64,000 bases of DNA from an uncultured Sulfitobacter sp. GTDB lineage: Bacteria; Pseudomonadota; Alphaproteobacteria; Rhodobacterales; Rhodobacteraceae. A program made the position numbers and the translations under genes. Location of the stretch: contig CANLOQ010000001.1 in the NCBI GenBank assembly GCA_947492925.1, positions 434,001-498,000 of the forward strand, written 5' to 3'. Below are positions 46,911 through 55,325 of this stretch, in pieces (positions within the stretch are counted from its first letter, which is position 1; every line of letters begins with the position of its first letter). The notes beneath the pieces are model-generated. The model ran no database searches, was not told the origin of the DNA, and saw only the letters and a program-made list of their open reading frames with translations.

Positions 46911-48383
46911 ATGGCCAAGACGACTGATCTCAAATCTCTCCTCAAAGACCCCTCCCTGCTGGAAACCCGCGCCTACATTGGCGGCAAGTGGGTCGATGGC
47001 GATGACGGCACCTTTGACGTCAAGAACCCCGCACGCGGCGACGTGATCGCGCAGGTCGCGAACCTGAGCCGCGCACAGGTTGCCGGTGCCATCGCACAGG
47101 CCGAAGCGGCGCAAAAGGAATGGGCCAGCTGGACCGGCAAGGAACGTGCGGGCATCATGCGCAAATGGTTCGACCTGATGATGGAGAATCAGGACGATCT
47201 GGGTGCCATCCTGACCGCAGAACAGGGCAAACCACTGGCCGAAGCCAAAGGCGAAATCGGCTACGGTGCGTCGTTCATCGAATTCTTCGGCGAAGAGGCC
47301 AAGCGCGTCTACGGCGAGATGATCCCCGGCCACCAGCGCGACAAGCGCATCATGGTGCTCAAGCAACCTATCGGTGTTGCCGCCTCCATCACACCGTGGA
47401 ACTTCCCCAACGCGATGATCACCCGCAAGGCCGCCCCGGCACTCGCCGCCGGGTGTTCCTTCGTCGCGCGCCCCGCCGCCGAAACACCGCTTTCCGCGAT
47501 CGTCATGGGCGTGCTGGCCGAACGCGCGGGCATCCCCGCGGGCGTGTTCAACGTGGTGCCATCCGCGTCGTCCTCTGCCGTGGGCAAGGAATTTTGCGAA
47601 AACCCCGCCGTGCGCAAACTGACCTTCACAGGCTCCACCGAAGTGGGCCGCATCCTGCTCAAGCAAGCCGCCGACCAGGTCATGAAATGCTCGATGGAAC
47701 TGGGCGGCAACGCGCCCTTCATCGTCTTTGACGACGCCGACATCGACGCCGCGGTCGAAGGTGCCATCATGTGCAAATTCCGCAACAACGGCCAGACCTG
47801 CGTATGCGCCAACCGCCTCTATGTGCAGGCGGGCGTCTATGACGAATTCGCGGAAAAACTGAAAAAGCGCGTCAGCGAAATGAAGGTCGGTGACGGGTTC
47901 GAAGACGGCGTGGACCTTGGCCCGCTGATCAACGGCGACGCCTCCGAAAAGGTCAAAGAGCACATCGAGGACGCGACCAGCAAAGGCGCCACCATCATCC
48001 TCGGTTCTGCCGAAGAGAAGATGGACGGCAACTTCCTCGCCCCCACCATCATGACGGGCGTGACGCAGGACATGGCCGTATCCAAGGAAGAAACCTTTGG
48101 CCCCCTCGCGCCGCTCTTCAAATTCGACAACGAAGACGAAGTCATCGAAATGGCCAACGACACCATCTTCGGCCTTGCCTCCTACTTCTACGCCAAGGAC
48201 CTTTCCCGCGTGTACAAGGTGGCCGAAGCGCTGGAATACGGCATCGTCGGCGTGAACACCGGCATCATCTCGACCGAGGTCGCCCCCTTTGGCGGCGTCA
48301 AGCAATCGGGCCTTGGCCGCGAAGGATCGCACCACGGCATCGAGGATTACCTCGAGATGAAATACGTCTGCCTCAGCGTCTGA
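46911..48383 (+). CDS. gabD: NAD(P)-dependent succinate-semialdehyde dehydrogenase
   Basis: 490 aa from the ATG at 46911, with GAAAGGAA upstream. Aldehyde dehydrogenase with Asn165 (PWNFP), general base Glu263 (MELGGN) and nucleophile Cys297 (GQTCVCANR). Overall pattern is that of GabD. The Lys of the usual KPA motif is Arg here (VARPAAETP). It oxidises succinic semialdehyde to succinate. No gabT is adjacent; the neighbour is an MFS transporter facing the other way. Confidence 0.9.
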   Translation: MAKTTDLKSLLKDPSLLETRAYIGGKWVDGDDGTFDVKNPARGDVIAQVANLSRAQVAGAIAQAEAAQKEWASWTGKERAGIMRKWFDLMMENQDDLGAILTAEQGKPLAEAKGEIGYGASFIEFFGEEAKRVYGEMIPGHQRDKRIMVLKQPIGVAASITPWNFPNAMITRKAAPALAAGCSFVARPAAETPLSAIVMGVLAERAGIPAGVFNVVPSASSSAVGKEFCENPAVRKLTFTGSTEVGRILLKQAADQVMKCSMELGGNAPFIVFDDADIDAAVEGAIMCKFRNNGQTCVCANRLYVQAGVYDEFAEKLKKRVSEMKVGDGFEDGVDLGPLINGDASEKVKEHIEDATSKGATIILGSAEEKMDGNFLAPTIMTGVTQDMAVSKEETFGPLAPLFKFDNEDEVIEMANDTIFGLASYFYAKDLSRVYKVAEALEYGIVGVNTGIISTEVAPFGGVKQSGLGREGSHHGIEDYLEMKYVCLSV

Positions 48384-48392
48384 TCCCACATC

Positions 48393-48421
48393 CGGGCGGC
48401 ATCCCCGTGGTGCCGCCCGGC
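48393..48421. terminator. Hairpin terminator between gabD and the muramidase-like gene
   Basis: Perfect 10-bp stem CCGGGCGGCA / TGCCGCCCGG with a 9-base loop, 9 bases after the gabD stop and just before the convergent gene. Followed by CCCTTTC, only a weak T tract. Confidence 0.75.
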
Positions 48422-48435
48422 CCTTTCTCCTCCGG

Positions 48436-49176
48436 TTATCCCCGCTTCGGCGCGATCCGGGCCATCACCGCGTCAAAGCGCGCCCGGCTGATGGTTGCCT
48501 TGTTACCGGCATATCCGTGGTAATGCGATTTGCCCGTATCATTGGGCAGACCCGCCCAGATCTTTGCCAAGTTGTTCATAAATGCTCCACGGCTCAACGC
48601 GCCGCTTCGGAACCTGTGCAGCCCGGCCTCCGCCAGCAGTACATCCGCCAGCCTGTCCTGCACCGCCGCGCTGAACCGTGCGCTTGGGGCCACGCCCGCC
48701 CGCTTGGCCACCCGGCGCAGCGTGTCCGGCACAAACTGGTACCGCCCGATGGCATGGGGCTGGCCCGGCGTCGCCTTGATCCACGCATAAATCTCGCCCA
48801 GCGTCATCCGTGTGGGTGCCTTGGGCGGCTTGATCCGCGCACCAAACTGCACGGCATCATAGCCGTCCCGCCGCGATTCCGCCTCTTCGATCAGGGCGCG
48901 GATCACCTGCACATCCGATCCGCGCAGCGCCGCAACACCGGCATCCGCATCGGCAAAGGCAGGCTGATGCGCGGGGCGGTCCGAAAACAGGCCCCGGTGA
49001 TCCCGCCCTATGAATAACGCCGGTGAATTGCCCCGCGCAGGCGACCGCGCCGCCAGAAAAAGGCTCCCCCGTCCGGGATTCAGGGCATCACCCCCAGACA
49101 ATCCGCCTGCCTCCGCCCAAAGGACAGTGGATGGCAGGACAAAGACCAAAACAGCAAAGCGCAGCAAAACAGACAT
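48436..49176 (-). CDS. Secreted muramidase-like protein (lysozyme/transglycosylase fold)
   Basis: 246 aa from the ATG at 49176, giving a signal peptide (MSVLLRFAVLVFVLPSTVLWAEA). The C-terminal 155 residues resemble GH104-type phage lysozymes: LIEEAESRRDGYDAVQFG with the presumed catalytic Glu (97-100) and HAIGRYQFVPDTL (141-153). It probably cleaves peptidoglycan in the periplasm. It stands alone. The open frame upstream is fortuitous. Confidence 0.82.
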   Translation of the reverse strand: MSVLLRFAVLVFVLPSTVLWAEAGGLSGGDALNPGRGSLFLAARSPARGNSPALFIGRDHRGLFSDRPAHQPAFADADAGVAALRGSDVQVIRALIEEAESRRDGYDAVQFGARIKPPKAPTRMTLGEIYAWIKATPGQPHAIGRYQFVPDTLRRVAKRAGVAPSARFSAAVQDRLADVLLAEAGLHRFRSGALSRGAFMNNLAKIWAGLPNDTGKSHYHGYAGNKATISRARFDAVMARIAPKRG

Positions 49177-49293
49177 GGAACCTCCGGTCCGGGACAGCGC
49201 GCACCATCGCAGCAATAAGTTGCCAAGCCGTTCAGAAAGAAAATTTCGGTGCAGCGCCAAGGATTGACCCACGGCCTGCGTCATACTCTTGTG

Positions 49294-49833
49294 ATGCTGA
49301 TGAAAACAGATGATGACACGCTGGCGCTTGCCGCCGCCCAAGGGGACGCTGTTGCTTTCGCAACCCTGATCGAACGGCAGTACGACCGTCTGTTCCGGCT
49401 GTGTTTTCGCCTGACCGGCAGTCGGGCCGAGGCCGAGGACCTGACGCAGGACATCTGCGCAGCCCTGCCCGCAAAATTGCGCGGCTTTCGTGCAGAGGCC
49501 AGCTTTACCACATGGCTCTACCGCCTTTGCGTGAACGCCGCGCATGACCGCCGCCGCCGCGCGGCCACCCATGCCAAAGCGGCGTCCGGTTGGGGCGCAT
49601 GGGAAATAAACCGAAGGGCCGCCAATGAAGACACCGAAGAGGCGCGCGACTGGCTGGAACAGGCCATGCGCGCCTTGCCCTCCGATCTGCGCGACACGCT
49701 GGCGCTGGTCCTTGATGACGTAACCCATGCACAGGCCGGTGATATCCTCGGTGTCTCCGAAGGCACGATCAGCTGGCGCATCTCACAAGCCAAAAAACAC
49801 CTGAGCGCCCTGCGCAAGGAGGACACGGCATGA
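49294..49833 (+). CDS. ECF-type RNA polymerase sigma factor
   Basis: About 179 aa from the ATG at 49294; the ATG at 49300 is equally possible. Sigma region 2 (YDRLFRLCFRLTGSRAEAEDLTQDI, FTTWLYRLCVNAAHDRRRR) and region 4 (LPSDLRDTLALVLDDVTHAQAGDILGVSEGTISWRI). No ribosome site is obvious. The TGA overlaps the next ATG (49830-49833), pairing it with the vWA membrane protein, which starts like an anti-sigma factor. Confidence 0.9.
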   Translation: MLMKTDDDTLALAAAQGDAVAFATLIERQYDRLFRLCFRLTGSRAEAEDLTQDICAALPAKLRGFRAEASFTTWLYRLCVNAAHDRRRRAATHAKAASGWGAWEINRRAANEDTEEARDWLEQAMRALPSDLRDTLALVLDDVTHAQAGDILGVSEGTISWRISQAKKHLSALRKEDTA

Positions 49834-51719
49834 CCGATGATCTGAATGATCTCAAAAAGTTGCTGGATCAGGCCACCCCGGCCCCTGACCCTGCCCGCCG
49901 TGCGGAAAATATCGCGCTGGCGCAGAAAAATTTCGCCGATCTCCAAGGATCGCGGGATGGGCCGCGTCTTACTTCTGATCGCCCGCAAAAGGGCCTCACA
50001 TCAGGAGTACGTAACATGCTGAACACCCTCACCTCCCGCGCCGGCCTCACCGCCTCCACCGCCATCGTTGCCGTTGGTCTGGTCTTTCTGTCCCCTCTGG
50101 GCGATGACATCCTGCCCCGTGGCGCGGAAGTTGCCTTTGAACCCGCCGCGCTCAGCGATGTGGCCGAACAGGCGCCGGTGTCGCGCAAATCCGTGCCGCA
50201 AGCGCTTGAGGCCGCACCAGCCGTGCAGATGGAAATGGTCAGCGGCGATGTCGCCGTCACCGCAGGCACGCCGGCGCCGTCGGCCTCAATGGTTGTACCG
50301 GACGCGCCCCTGGAACAATTGCAACCCAACGCCGAAAGCTTTGCCAACGCGGACAGCAATCCGGTGCATGTCACCACCGAAACACCTGTTTCGACCTTCT
50401 CCATCGACGTCGATACCGCATCCTACGCTTTCGTGCGCAACGCGCTGACAAACGGTCAGATGCCCCCGCAAGATGCCGTGCGGGTCGAGGAAATGATCAA
50501 CTATTTCCCCTATGACTATCCCGCGCCGACGGACGGTGCCGCCTTCCAACCATCGGTCACGCTTGCGCAAACCCCCTGGAACCCCGATACACAACTGCTG
50601 CACATCGGCATTCAGGGCGCACTGCCTGAACTGGCCGATCGCCCGCCGCTGAACCTTGTGTTCCTGATCGACACGTCCGGGTCCATGAACCAGCCCAACA
50701 AACTGCCGCTTCTCAAACAAAGCTTCCGGCTGATGCTGGGCCAATTGCGCCCGCAGGACGAAGTGTCAATTGTCACCTACGCAGGCTCCGCCGGTCAGGT
50801 GCTGGCCCCCACGCCCGCATCCGAACGTGGCACGATCCTGTCCGCGCTTGACGCTCTAGGCGCGGGGGGTGCCACGGCCGGGCAGGCCGGGCTGCAACAG
50901 GCCTATGCCACCGCCGCCGCAATGGCGGATGAGGGCGAAGTAAGCCGCGTGATCCTTGCGACCGATGGTGATTTCAACGTCGGCCTGTCAGACCCGCAGG
51001 CGCTCAAAGACTACATCGCTGACAAACGCGACAGCGGCACGTACCTCAGCGTGCTGGGCTTTGGCCGTGGCAACCTTGACGATGCCACGATGCAGGCACT
51101 GGCTCAGAACGGCAACGGACAGGCCGCCTATATCGACACCCTGTCAGAGGCGCAAAAAGTACTGGTGGATCAGCTTTCCGGCGCGCTTTTTCCCATCGCG
51201 GACGACGTGAAAATTCAGGTCGAATTCAACCCCGCCACCGTCGCTGAATACCGTCTGATCGGGTATGAAACCCGCGCCCTCAAGCGCGAGGATTTCAACA
51301 ATGACAAGGTCGATGCAGGCGATATCGGCGCGGGCCATCAGGTAACCGCGATCTATGAGGTCACGCCCACAGGTTCCCCCGCAATCCTGAACGACGATCT
51401 GCGCTATAGCACCGGCACAACCGCAAGCGACAGAACCAGCGATGAGCTTGCCTTCCTCCGGATGCGCTACAAGGCCCCCGGTGCCGCCGACAGCACGCTG
51501 ATCGAAACACCTGTCAGCGCAGACATCACCGACACCGCCGGTTTTGCCTCTGCCATCGCGGGTTTCGGCCAGCTCCTGCGCGGCAGTTCCTACCTTGGCA
51601 ACTGGAGCTTTGCGGACGCCATCGCGCTGGCGACCGAGACCAAGGGCAGCGATCCTTTCGGCTACCGGGCCGAGGCCATCACGCTGATGCGGCTGGCACA
51701 AAGCCTCTCTGCACAGTAA
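49830..51719 (+). CDS. von Willebrand A protein with anti-sigma-like N-terminus (YfbK type)
   Basis: 629 aa. Residues 1-70 are a short charged cytoplasmic segment (LNDLKKLLDQATPAPDPARR), followed by one membrane helix (about 72-90) and a long Pro/Ala linker. Then comes the YfbK-type module: STFSIDVDTASYAFVRNAL (188-206), the vWA domain with an intact MIDAS DTSGS (281-285), and a C-terminal DUF3520-like part. Coupled to the sigma factor by ATGA, it may both hold the sigma factor at the membrane and act in the periplasm through the vWA domain (inference). Confidence 0.88.
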   Translation: MTDDLNDLKKLLDQATPAPDPARRAENIALAQKNFADLQGSRDGPRLTSDRPQKGLTSGVRNMLNTLTSRAGLTASTAIVAVGLVFLSPLGDDILPRGAEVAFEPAALSDVAEQAPVSRKSVPQALEAAPAVQMEMVSGDVAVTAGTPAPSASMVVPDAPLEQLQPNAESFANADSNPVHVTTETPVSTFSIDVDTASYAFVRNALTNGQMPPQDAVRVEEMINYFPYDYPAPTDGAAFQPSVTLAQTPWNPDTQLLHIGIQGALPELADRPPLNLVFLIDTSGSMNQPNKLPLLKQSFRLMLGQLRPQDEVSIVTYAGSAGQVLAPTPASERGTILSALDALGAGGATAGQAGLQQAYATAAAMADEGEVSRVILATDGDFNVGLSDPQALKDYIADKRDSGTYLSVLGFGRGNLDDATMQALAQNGNGQAAYIDTLSEAQKVLVDQLSGALFPIADDVKIQVEFNPATVAEYRLIGYETRALKREDFNNDKVDAGDIGAGHQVTAIYEVTPTGSPAILNDDLRYSTGTTASDRTSDELAFLRMRYKAPGAADSTLIETPVSADITDTAGFASAIAGFGQLLRGSSYLGNWSFADAIALATETKGSDPFGYRAEAITLMRLAQSLSAQ

Positions 51720-51768
51720 TCGTCACGCGCGCGGCCCTTCATGCAAGGGCCGCGCCGCGCACCCCGCT

Positions 51769-52983
51769 TTACTTTCCGTTGTAGGACCAATGCGGCGGGT
51801 CTTTCAGCAATTTCTTCACACCATAGCCATCGCCAATGTCATGAAGATCCTTGTTCTGACCGGTCTTCGGCGTCGATGTAATCTCAACATCCTCTCCCGC
51901 CTTGTTCTTGATGGTCAAATCGCCCGACCATGTCAGTGTCCAGTCAATCGCGGTGCCGCGCGTGTGGTTCGACGTCAGGCTCGGCTTGTGCACGATGTTG
52001 AAACACCGCACCATCTCAAGCGCCTTGCATACGGACAACTCCTCCGCCCCGTGATCAAAGTTGATATCGACCCCCGCAATTTCGGGAACATCCGCCGGTT
52101 TGGTCTCCTTGTGGCCCACAACCCACGCGTAATGCATGATCGCGGCCCGCTTGGTGTCGCGCAACGTACAGTTGATCTTTACCTTAACCCCCGCGTCCTC
52201 CAGCGCCTTCTTGAACGCGGTCACATCCGACTGAAAACTGCTTTCCAGATCACCGATCTTGGAGGAGTTGGGGTATTTCGCCTCATTTGCGTTGAACCAG
52301 TTCCGCCCGGACAGATTGGCAGCCGGAGCCGTCCCCAGCGCCGTCTCCACCACGCGCAATTCTTCGGTGATCTCTGCGGTCAGATCATAGGCCCGGACAA
52401 AATCGCAGGCTTCCGCCGCCTTTTCCGCATCATATTCCCGTTCGGCAAGGCGCAGGATCACCAGCGCCTGCGCGTCCGTCAGACCCTCGGCTGCATCCGC
52501 CGCATCCCGACGCTTTTTGAAATCCTTGATCAACTGAGGAAAGATCAGCGACGGCGGGTATTGTATTTCGTAGTCAACCCAGTGCGGCTTCATCTCCTTG
52601 CGGGCCGTACTCAGCACCATCGTCGCGTCCGCCCAGCGTTCGCTCAGCGCCGCTTCCGCAATATCCGCCTCAAGCCGGACCGCACTTTCCGCCCAGGGGT
52701 GATCAAACTCCATCAGCTTGCCCGCCCGCGCCTGATAGGTTGCCCACCGTTTGGCCTGCTTGTCCCAGATGGCCTTGTTCTTTTCCATCTCCTTGCGGAA
52801 CCGCGCCACATTGACCTTCAGCTGCGCGATGCTGGCCTTGATCCGGTCAAGCACCTCTTCTTCCGCCGCGTCCAGCCCGTCGCTGGCCGTAAAGGTCCTG
52901 CGCAATTCCGCTTCGTTCAGGGTAAATTCTTCAATCCGGGCTTCTGCATCCCGGATTTTCTGCACATTCGGCACATCAGCCAT
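51769..52983 (-). CDS. Coiled-coil protein with C-terminal M15-like peptidase domain, no signal peptide
   Basis: 404 aa. Residues 1-215 are charged helix, in part coiled coil. The last 160 residues match the M15 (VanY/D-Ala-D-Ala peptidase) zinc site: Ser338-x-His340-x2-Gly343-x-Ala345-x-Asp347, and Asp395-x2-His398-Trp399. Arg275 in CTLRDTKR is the expected substrate Arg. The predicted zinc ligands are His340, Asp347 and His398, with Asp395 in place of the usual catalytic Glu. No secretion signal, unlike normal cell-wall enzymes. Single gene. Confidence 0.75.
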   Translation of the reverse strand: MADVPNVQKIRDAEARIEEFTLNEAELRRTFTASDGLDAAEEEVLDRIKASIAQLKVNVARFRKEMEKNKAIWDKQAKRWATYQARAGKLMEFDHPWAESAVRLEADIAEAALSERWADATMVLSTARKEMKPHWVDYEIQYPPSLIFPQLIKDFKKRRDAADAAEGLTDAQALVILRLAEREYDAEKAAEACDFVRAYDLTAEITEELRVVETALGTAPAANLSGRNWFNANEAKYPNSSKIGDLESSFQSDVTAFKKALEDAGVKVKINCTLRDTKRAAIMHYAWVVGHKETKPADVPEIAGVDINFDHGAEELSVCKALEMVRCFNIVHKPSLTSNHTRGTAIDWTLTWSGDLTIKNKAGEDVEITSTPKTGQNKDLHDIGDGYGVKKLLKDPPHWSYNGK

Positions 52984-53180
52984 TTTCTGTCACTCCTTGA
53001 AAATACCGGGTCCTCCGGCATCAAAGACAGAAAATACTGCTATAACCGGGGGGCGGCGTGCGGCGCAGGGCCACCTGTCAAAATAAATCGTGGTCTCAAT
53101 AACCCGTTTATATCATCCAAACCCGGTGCTTGTGTCAAATCCCCCATCCCGCCGTCCAGCTGCCAAAATGCGCGCACCGC

Positions 53181-53741
53181 CTACATCATGTGGCCGCCGG
53201 GCGACCATTCGGTAAACACCCGAATGTAATCCCCCGGTGATGATCCCGCCCAATAAACCCAAAGCTTGTGCGGGTCCTCAGCATCAATCCACACCTGATC
53301 CCCCTCTTCCAGTCCGCGCAGTTCCGTAGACAGGTACACCACCTCGTTATTCGCCAGAAAGTCTGTTGCCGCCATCGTGTCCTGATAGGCCGCCACCCCA
53401 AGGATCGGCGCGTCGAAATAGACATAACCGTGGTGCGTCCCGCTAAGACTGTCAAAAAACACATAATGGCTCGCCACGGTCATTCCGCCGGGGATGATCC
53501 CGACTTCGGCGCCAATATCCACCCGGATGGCCCGCTCCAGCGTGATGTTCTGATCTTCGTCAAAGGCGTAAAGATGATCGGTGTTGAAATTGTCCTCGCC
53601 CACCGCGTTGATATCCTTCGGGTCCAGCTTCACAAATGTTCCATTGCCGGTCTGGCGCAGAATCTCTCCGTCCAGCACCACAGCACCCGCGCTCTGCACG
53701 GCGCTCATCAGCGCAATCAATACCGCCAGATACTTTTGCAT
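53181..53741 (-). CDS. Secreted protein of unknown function
   Basis: 186 aa from the ATG at 53741, which gives a signal peptide (MQKYLAVLIALMSAVQSAGA). The mature part is beta-rich by composition, acidic and Cys-free (VLDGEILRQTGNGTFVKLD; HYVFFDSLSGTHHGYVYFD). No family recognised. The upstream-extended frame to 53789 lacks a signal and is less likely. Confidence 0.72.
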   Translation of the reverse strand: MQKYLAVLIALMSAVQSAGAVVLDGEILRQTGNGTFVKLDPKDINAVGEDNFNTDHLYAFDEDQNITLERAIRVDIGAEVGIIPGGMTVASHYVFFDSLSGTHHGYVYFDAPILGVAAYQDTMAATDFLANNEVVYLSTELRGLEEGDQVWIDAEDPHKLWVYWAGSSPGDYIRVFTEWSPGGHMM

Positions 53742-53832
53742 TCGCAATATCCCCCCATCCCTCAGCCTATGCCAATCTTTCGCCCGCACTCACCCATGCA
53801 TCGGCCAATTCACACAATCGTGAGCCAACGAA

Positions 53833-53861
53833 AAAAGCCCGGCGCACTGCGCCGGGCTTTT
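53833..53861 (-). terminator. Rho-independent terminator of the hsp20 gene
   Basis: Stem AAAAGCCCGGC / GCCGGGCTTTT (53833-53843 and 53851-53861), with inner G-C pairs. On the reverse strand it is followed by a run of T (AAAAAA at 53831-53836 on the + strand). It lies about 60 bases past the hsp20 stop. Confidence 0.85.
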
Positions 53862-53920
53862 CGAGGTCTGTCTTGGGGGAAGGTTCAGACCGTCAGTCCG
53901 TCAAGAAGCCGGGGGTGGCC

Positions 53921-54391
53921 TCAATTGACGGATTTCGCATCCACAACATCCTTGTGGGTCGCCGCCGCGTCAGAGGCGATCTGGATCGTGCGCGGTTTCA
54001 GGGCCTCGGGCACCTGCCGCTCCAGCTCGATGTGCAGCATACCGTCAGTATGCGCCGCACCAATCACCTGCACGTGGTCGGCCAGATGAAAGCGCCGCTC
54101 GAACGCGCGTGTGGCGATACCGCGGTGCAGATAGGTTTTGCCTTCATCCTCGTCCGCCTTGTTGGCAGAAACGATCAGCGCCTTGTCACGGACTTCCACG
54201 GACAGATCCGAGTCAGAGAAACCGGCAACCGCGATCGAGATGCGATAGGCATCATCGTCCAGCTTTTCGATGTTGTAGGGTGGATAGCTCTGGGTCGCAC
54301 CATCGTTGCTCAGAACCCGGTCCATCATATTGGCGATCTGGTCGAAACCAACGCTGGAACGGTAAAGCGGTGCAAAATCAAAAGTACGCAT
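53921..54391 (-). CDS. Small heat-shock protein (Hsp20/IbpA type)
   Basis: 156 aa. Alpha-crystallin domain (about 38-130): PPYNIEKLDDDAYRISIAVAGF, LIVSANKADEDEGKTYLHRGIA, FERRFHLADHV and the GMLHIELERQVPE end, with the N-terminus DFAPLYRSSVGFD shared with IbpA-type proteins. The usual C-terminal IxI is weak (RTIQIA). It holds unfolding proteins. The ribosome site GAGG (54399-54402) is inside a small hairpin, see the separate entry. Confidence 0.93.
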   Translation of the reverse strand: MRTFDFAPLYRSSVGFDQIANMMDRVLSNDGATQSYPPYNIEKLDDDAYRISIAVAGFSDSDLSVEVRDKALIVSANKADEDEGKTYLHRGIATRAFERRFHLADHVQVIGAAHTDGMLHIELERQVPEALKPRTIQIASDAAATHKDVVDAKSVN

Positions 54392-54396
54392 GTGTC

Positions 54397-54415
54397 ATCC
54401 TCATCTTTGAGCGAT
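54397..54415 (-). promoter_or_regulatory. Candidate RNA thermometer over the hsp20 ribosome site
   Basis: On the reverse strand ATCGCTCA (54415-54408) can pair with TGAGGAT (54403-54397) through an AAGA loop: 3 bp, one bulged G, 4 bp. The paired right arm contains the Shine-Dalgarno GAGG. A short SD-hiding hairpin with a bulged G recalls ROSE-type thermometers known before alphaproteobacterial hsp20 genes. The stem is short and was not energy-modelled. Confidence 0.45.
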
Positions 54416-54518
54416 TGAATGTATGGACCTTCCACAATCGGACAGGCCCGTTTTTCAGGTGCCAAAGCCCTCTCTAGGCGCTTCAACATCACTCATGTGG
54501 GGAGGGGTCAGCGGCGTT

Positions 54519-55325
54519 TCAAGACCCTTTTGCCGTCACAAATTTCGCACCGGTGGACGATTTGTTAGCGCCAACGCCCAAACGCCGCACCGTGGCCTTT
54601 GGTTGCGGCTTGTTGGCCCGCATCTGGCGCTTCAGATCATTGATCAGCGGCGGCAGCGCCATGCCCAGCGCAACCTCTGCGTTCCCGCCAGAGATGACCG
54701 ATGCAATCTGCCCGCGCCCGTTGAGATGGGTAAACACCGGTGCCCCGCTCGACCCGAAAGTCACATCACAATCCAGCGCGATCAACTGGTTGCGCATGCC
54801 CAGCACCTGACACTGGTTCTGCCGCGACAGCTTGTCCGACCGGCCCTTGCCATAAGACACAACGCTGACCGCGCCTTGCGGCATCCGGCCAGAAAACACC
54901 GCAAAAGGGCTTAACTCATGCGTCGGGATCGGCTCGGCCAGCCGCACCAGCGCCAGATCATGCCGCACGTTCTGCAAGTTATGCCCCTGTCCGGGCGTGT
55001 ATCCGGCGTGCGCTTCAATCTGCGCCACCTTGCGCACCGCCGCAGCCTCGCCGTGGGTCAATCCGGCACGAAACGTCAGGTCCTCCGGGGCCACCCGCGC
55101 GCCCGTGGCCTTGCGGTAAACACAATGCGCCGCGGTCAACACCAGATCAGGCGCAATCAGCGTGCCGGTGCAATATCCCTCGCGCCCGATGTCCAGACGG
55201 CCCACCGCCTGCCACGCCAGCGCGTCGTTCTCCGTATCCAGCGCGCGCAACCGCGTCGATTGCGCCTGTGCCGTGGTGGTCAGGGCGGTCACCAGCGCCG
55301 CTGCAATCATGACAAATCTCTTCAT
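54519..55325 (-). CDS. Trypsin-like serine protease, second of a tandem pair
   Basis: 268 aa with a signal peptide (to about residue 21, TTAQAQ). Catalytic triad His67 (TAAHC), Asp123 (RHDLALV) and Ser193 (FGSSGAPV). The GSSGAP loop is the V8/glutamyl-endopeptidase-like form rather than GDSGGP. Three Cys residues beside the TAAHC one could form disulfides. It ends in a basic tail with STGAKFV. It overlaps the upstream paralogue by 4 bases. Confidence 0.9.
   Translation of the reverse strand: MKRFVMIAAALVTALTTTAQAQSTRLRALDTENDALAWQAVGRLDIGREGYCTGTLIAPDLVLTAAHCVYRKATGARVAPEDLTFRAGLTHGEAAAVRKVAQIEAHAGYTPGQGHNLQNVRHDLALVRLAEPIPTHELSPFAVFSGRMPQGAVSVVSYGKGRSDKLSRQNQCQVLGMRNQLIALDCDVTFGSSGAPVFTHLNGRGQIASVISGGNAEVALGMALPPLINDLKRQMRANKPQPKATVRRLGVGANKSSTGAKFVTAKGS

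Noticed and set aside
46779-48389. Very long open frame on the strand opposite gabD (about 536 codons)
   Set aside because: It is the antisense of gabD, with low-complexity His/Asp/Gly/Phe-rich translation, no domain and no start context. Only its last ten codons form a separate leader candidate.
54392-54518. Classic heat-shock sigma-32 promoter upstream of hsp20
   Set aside because: Stretches such as GTTGAAG and CTGAAAA occur on the reverse strand, but no pair with a CCCCAT-like -10 at the right distance could be fixed.
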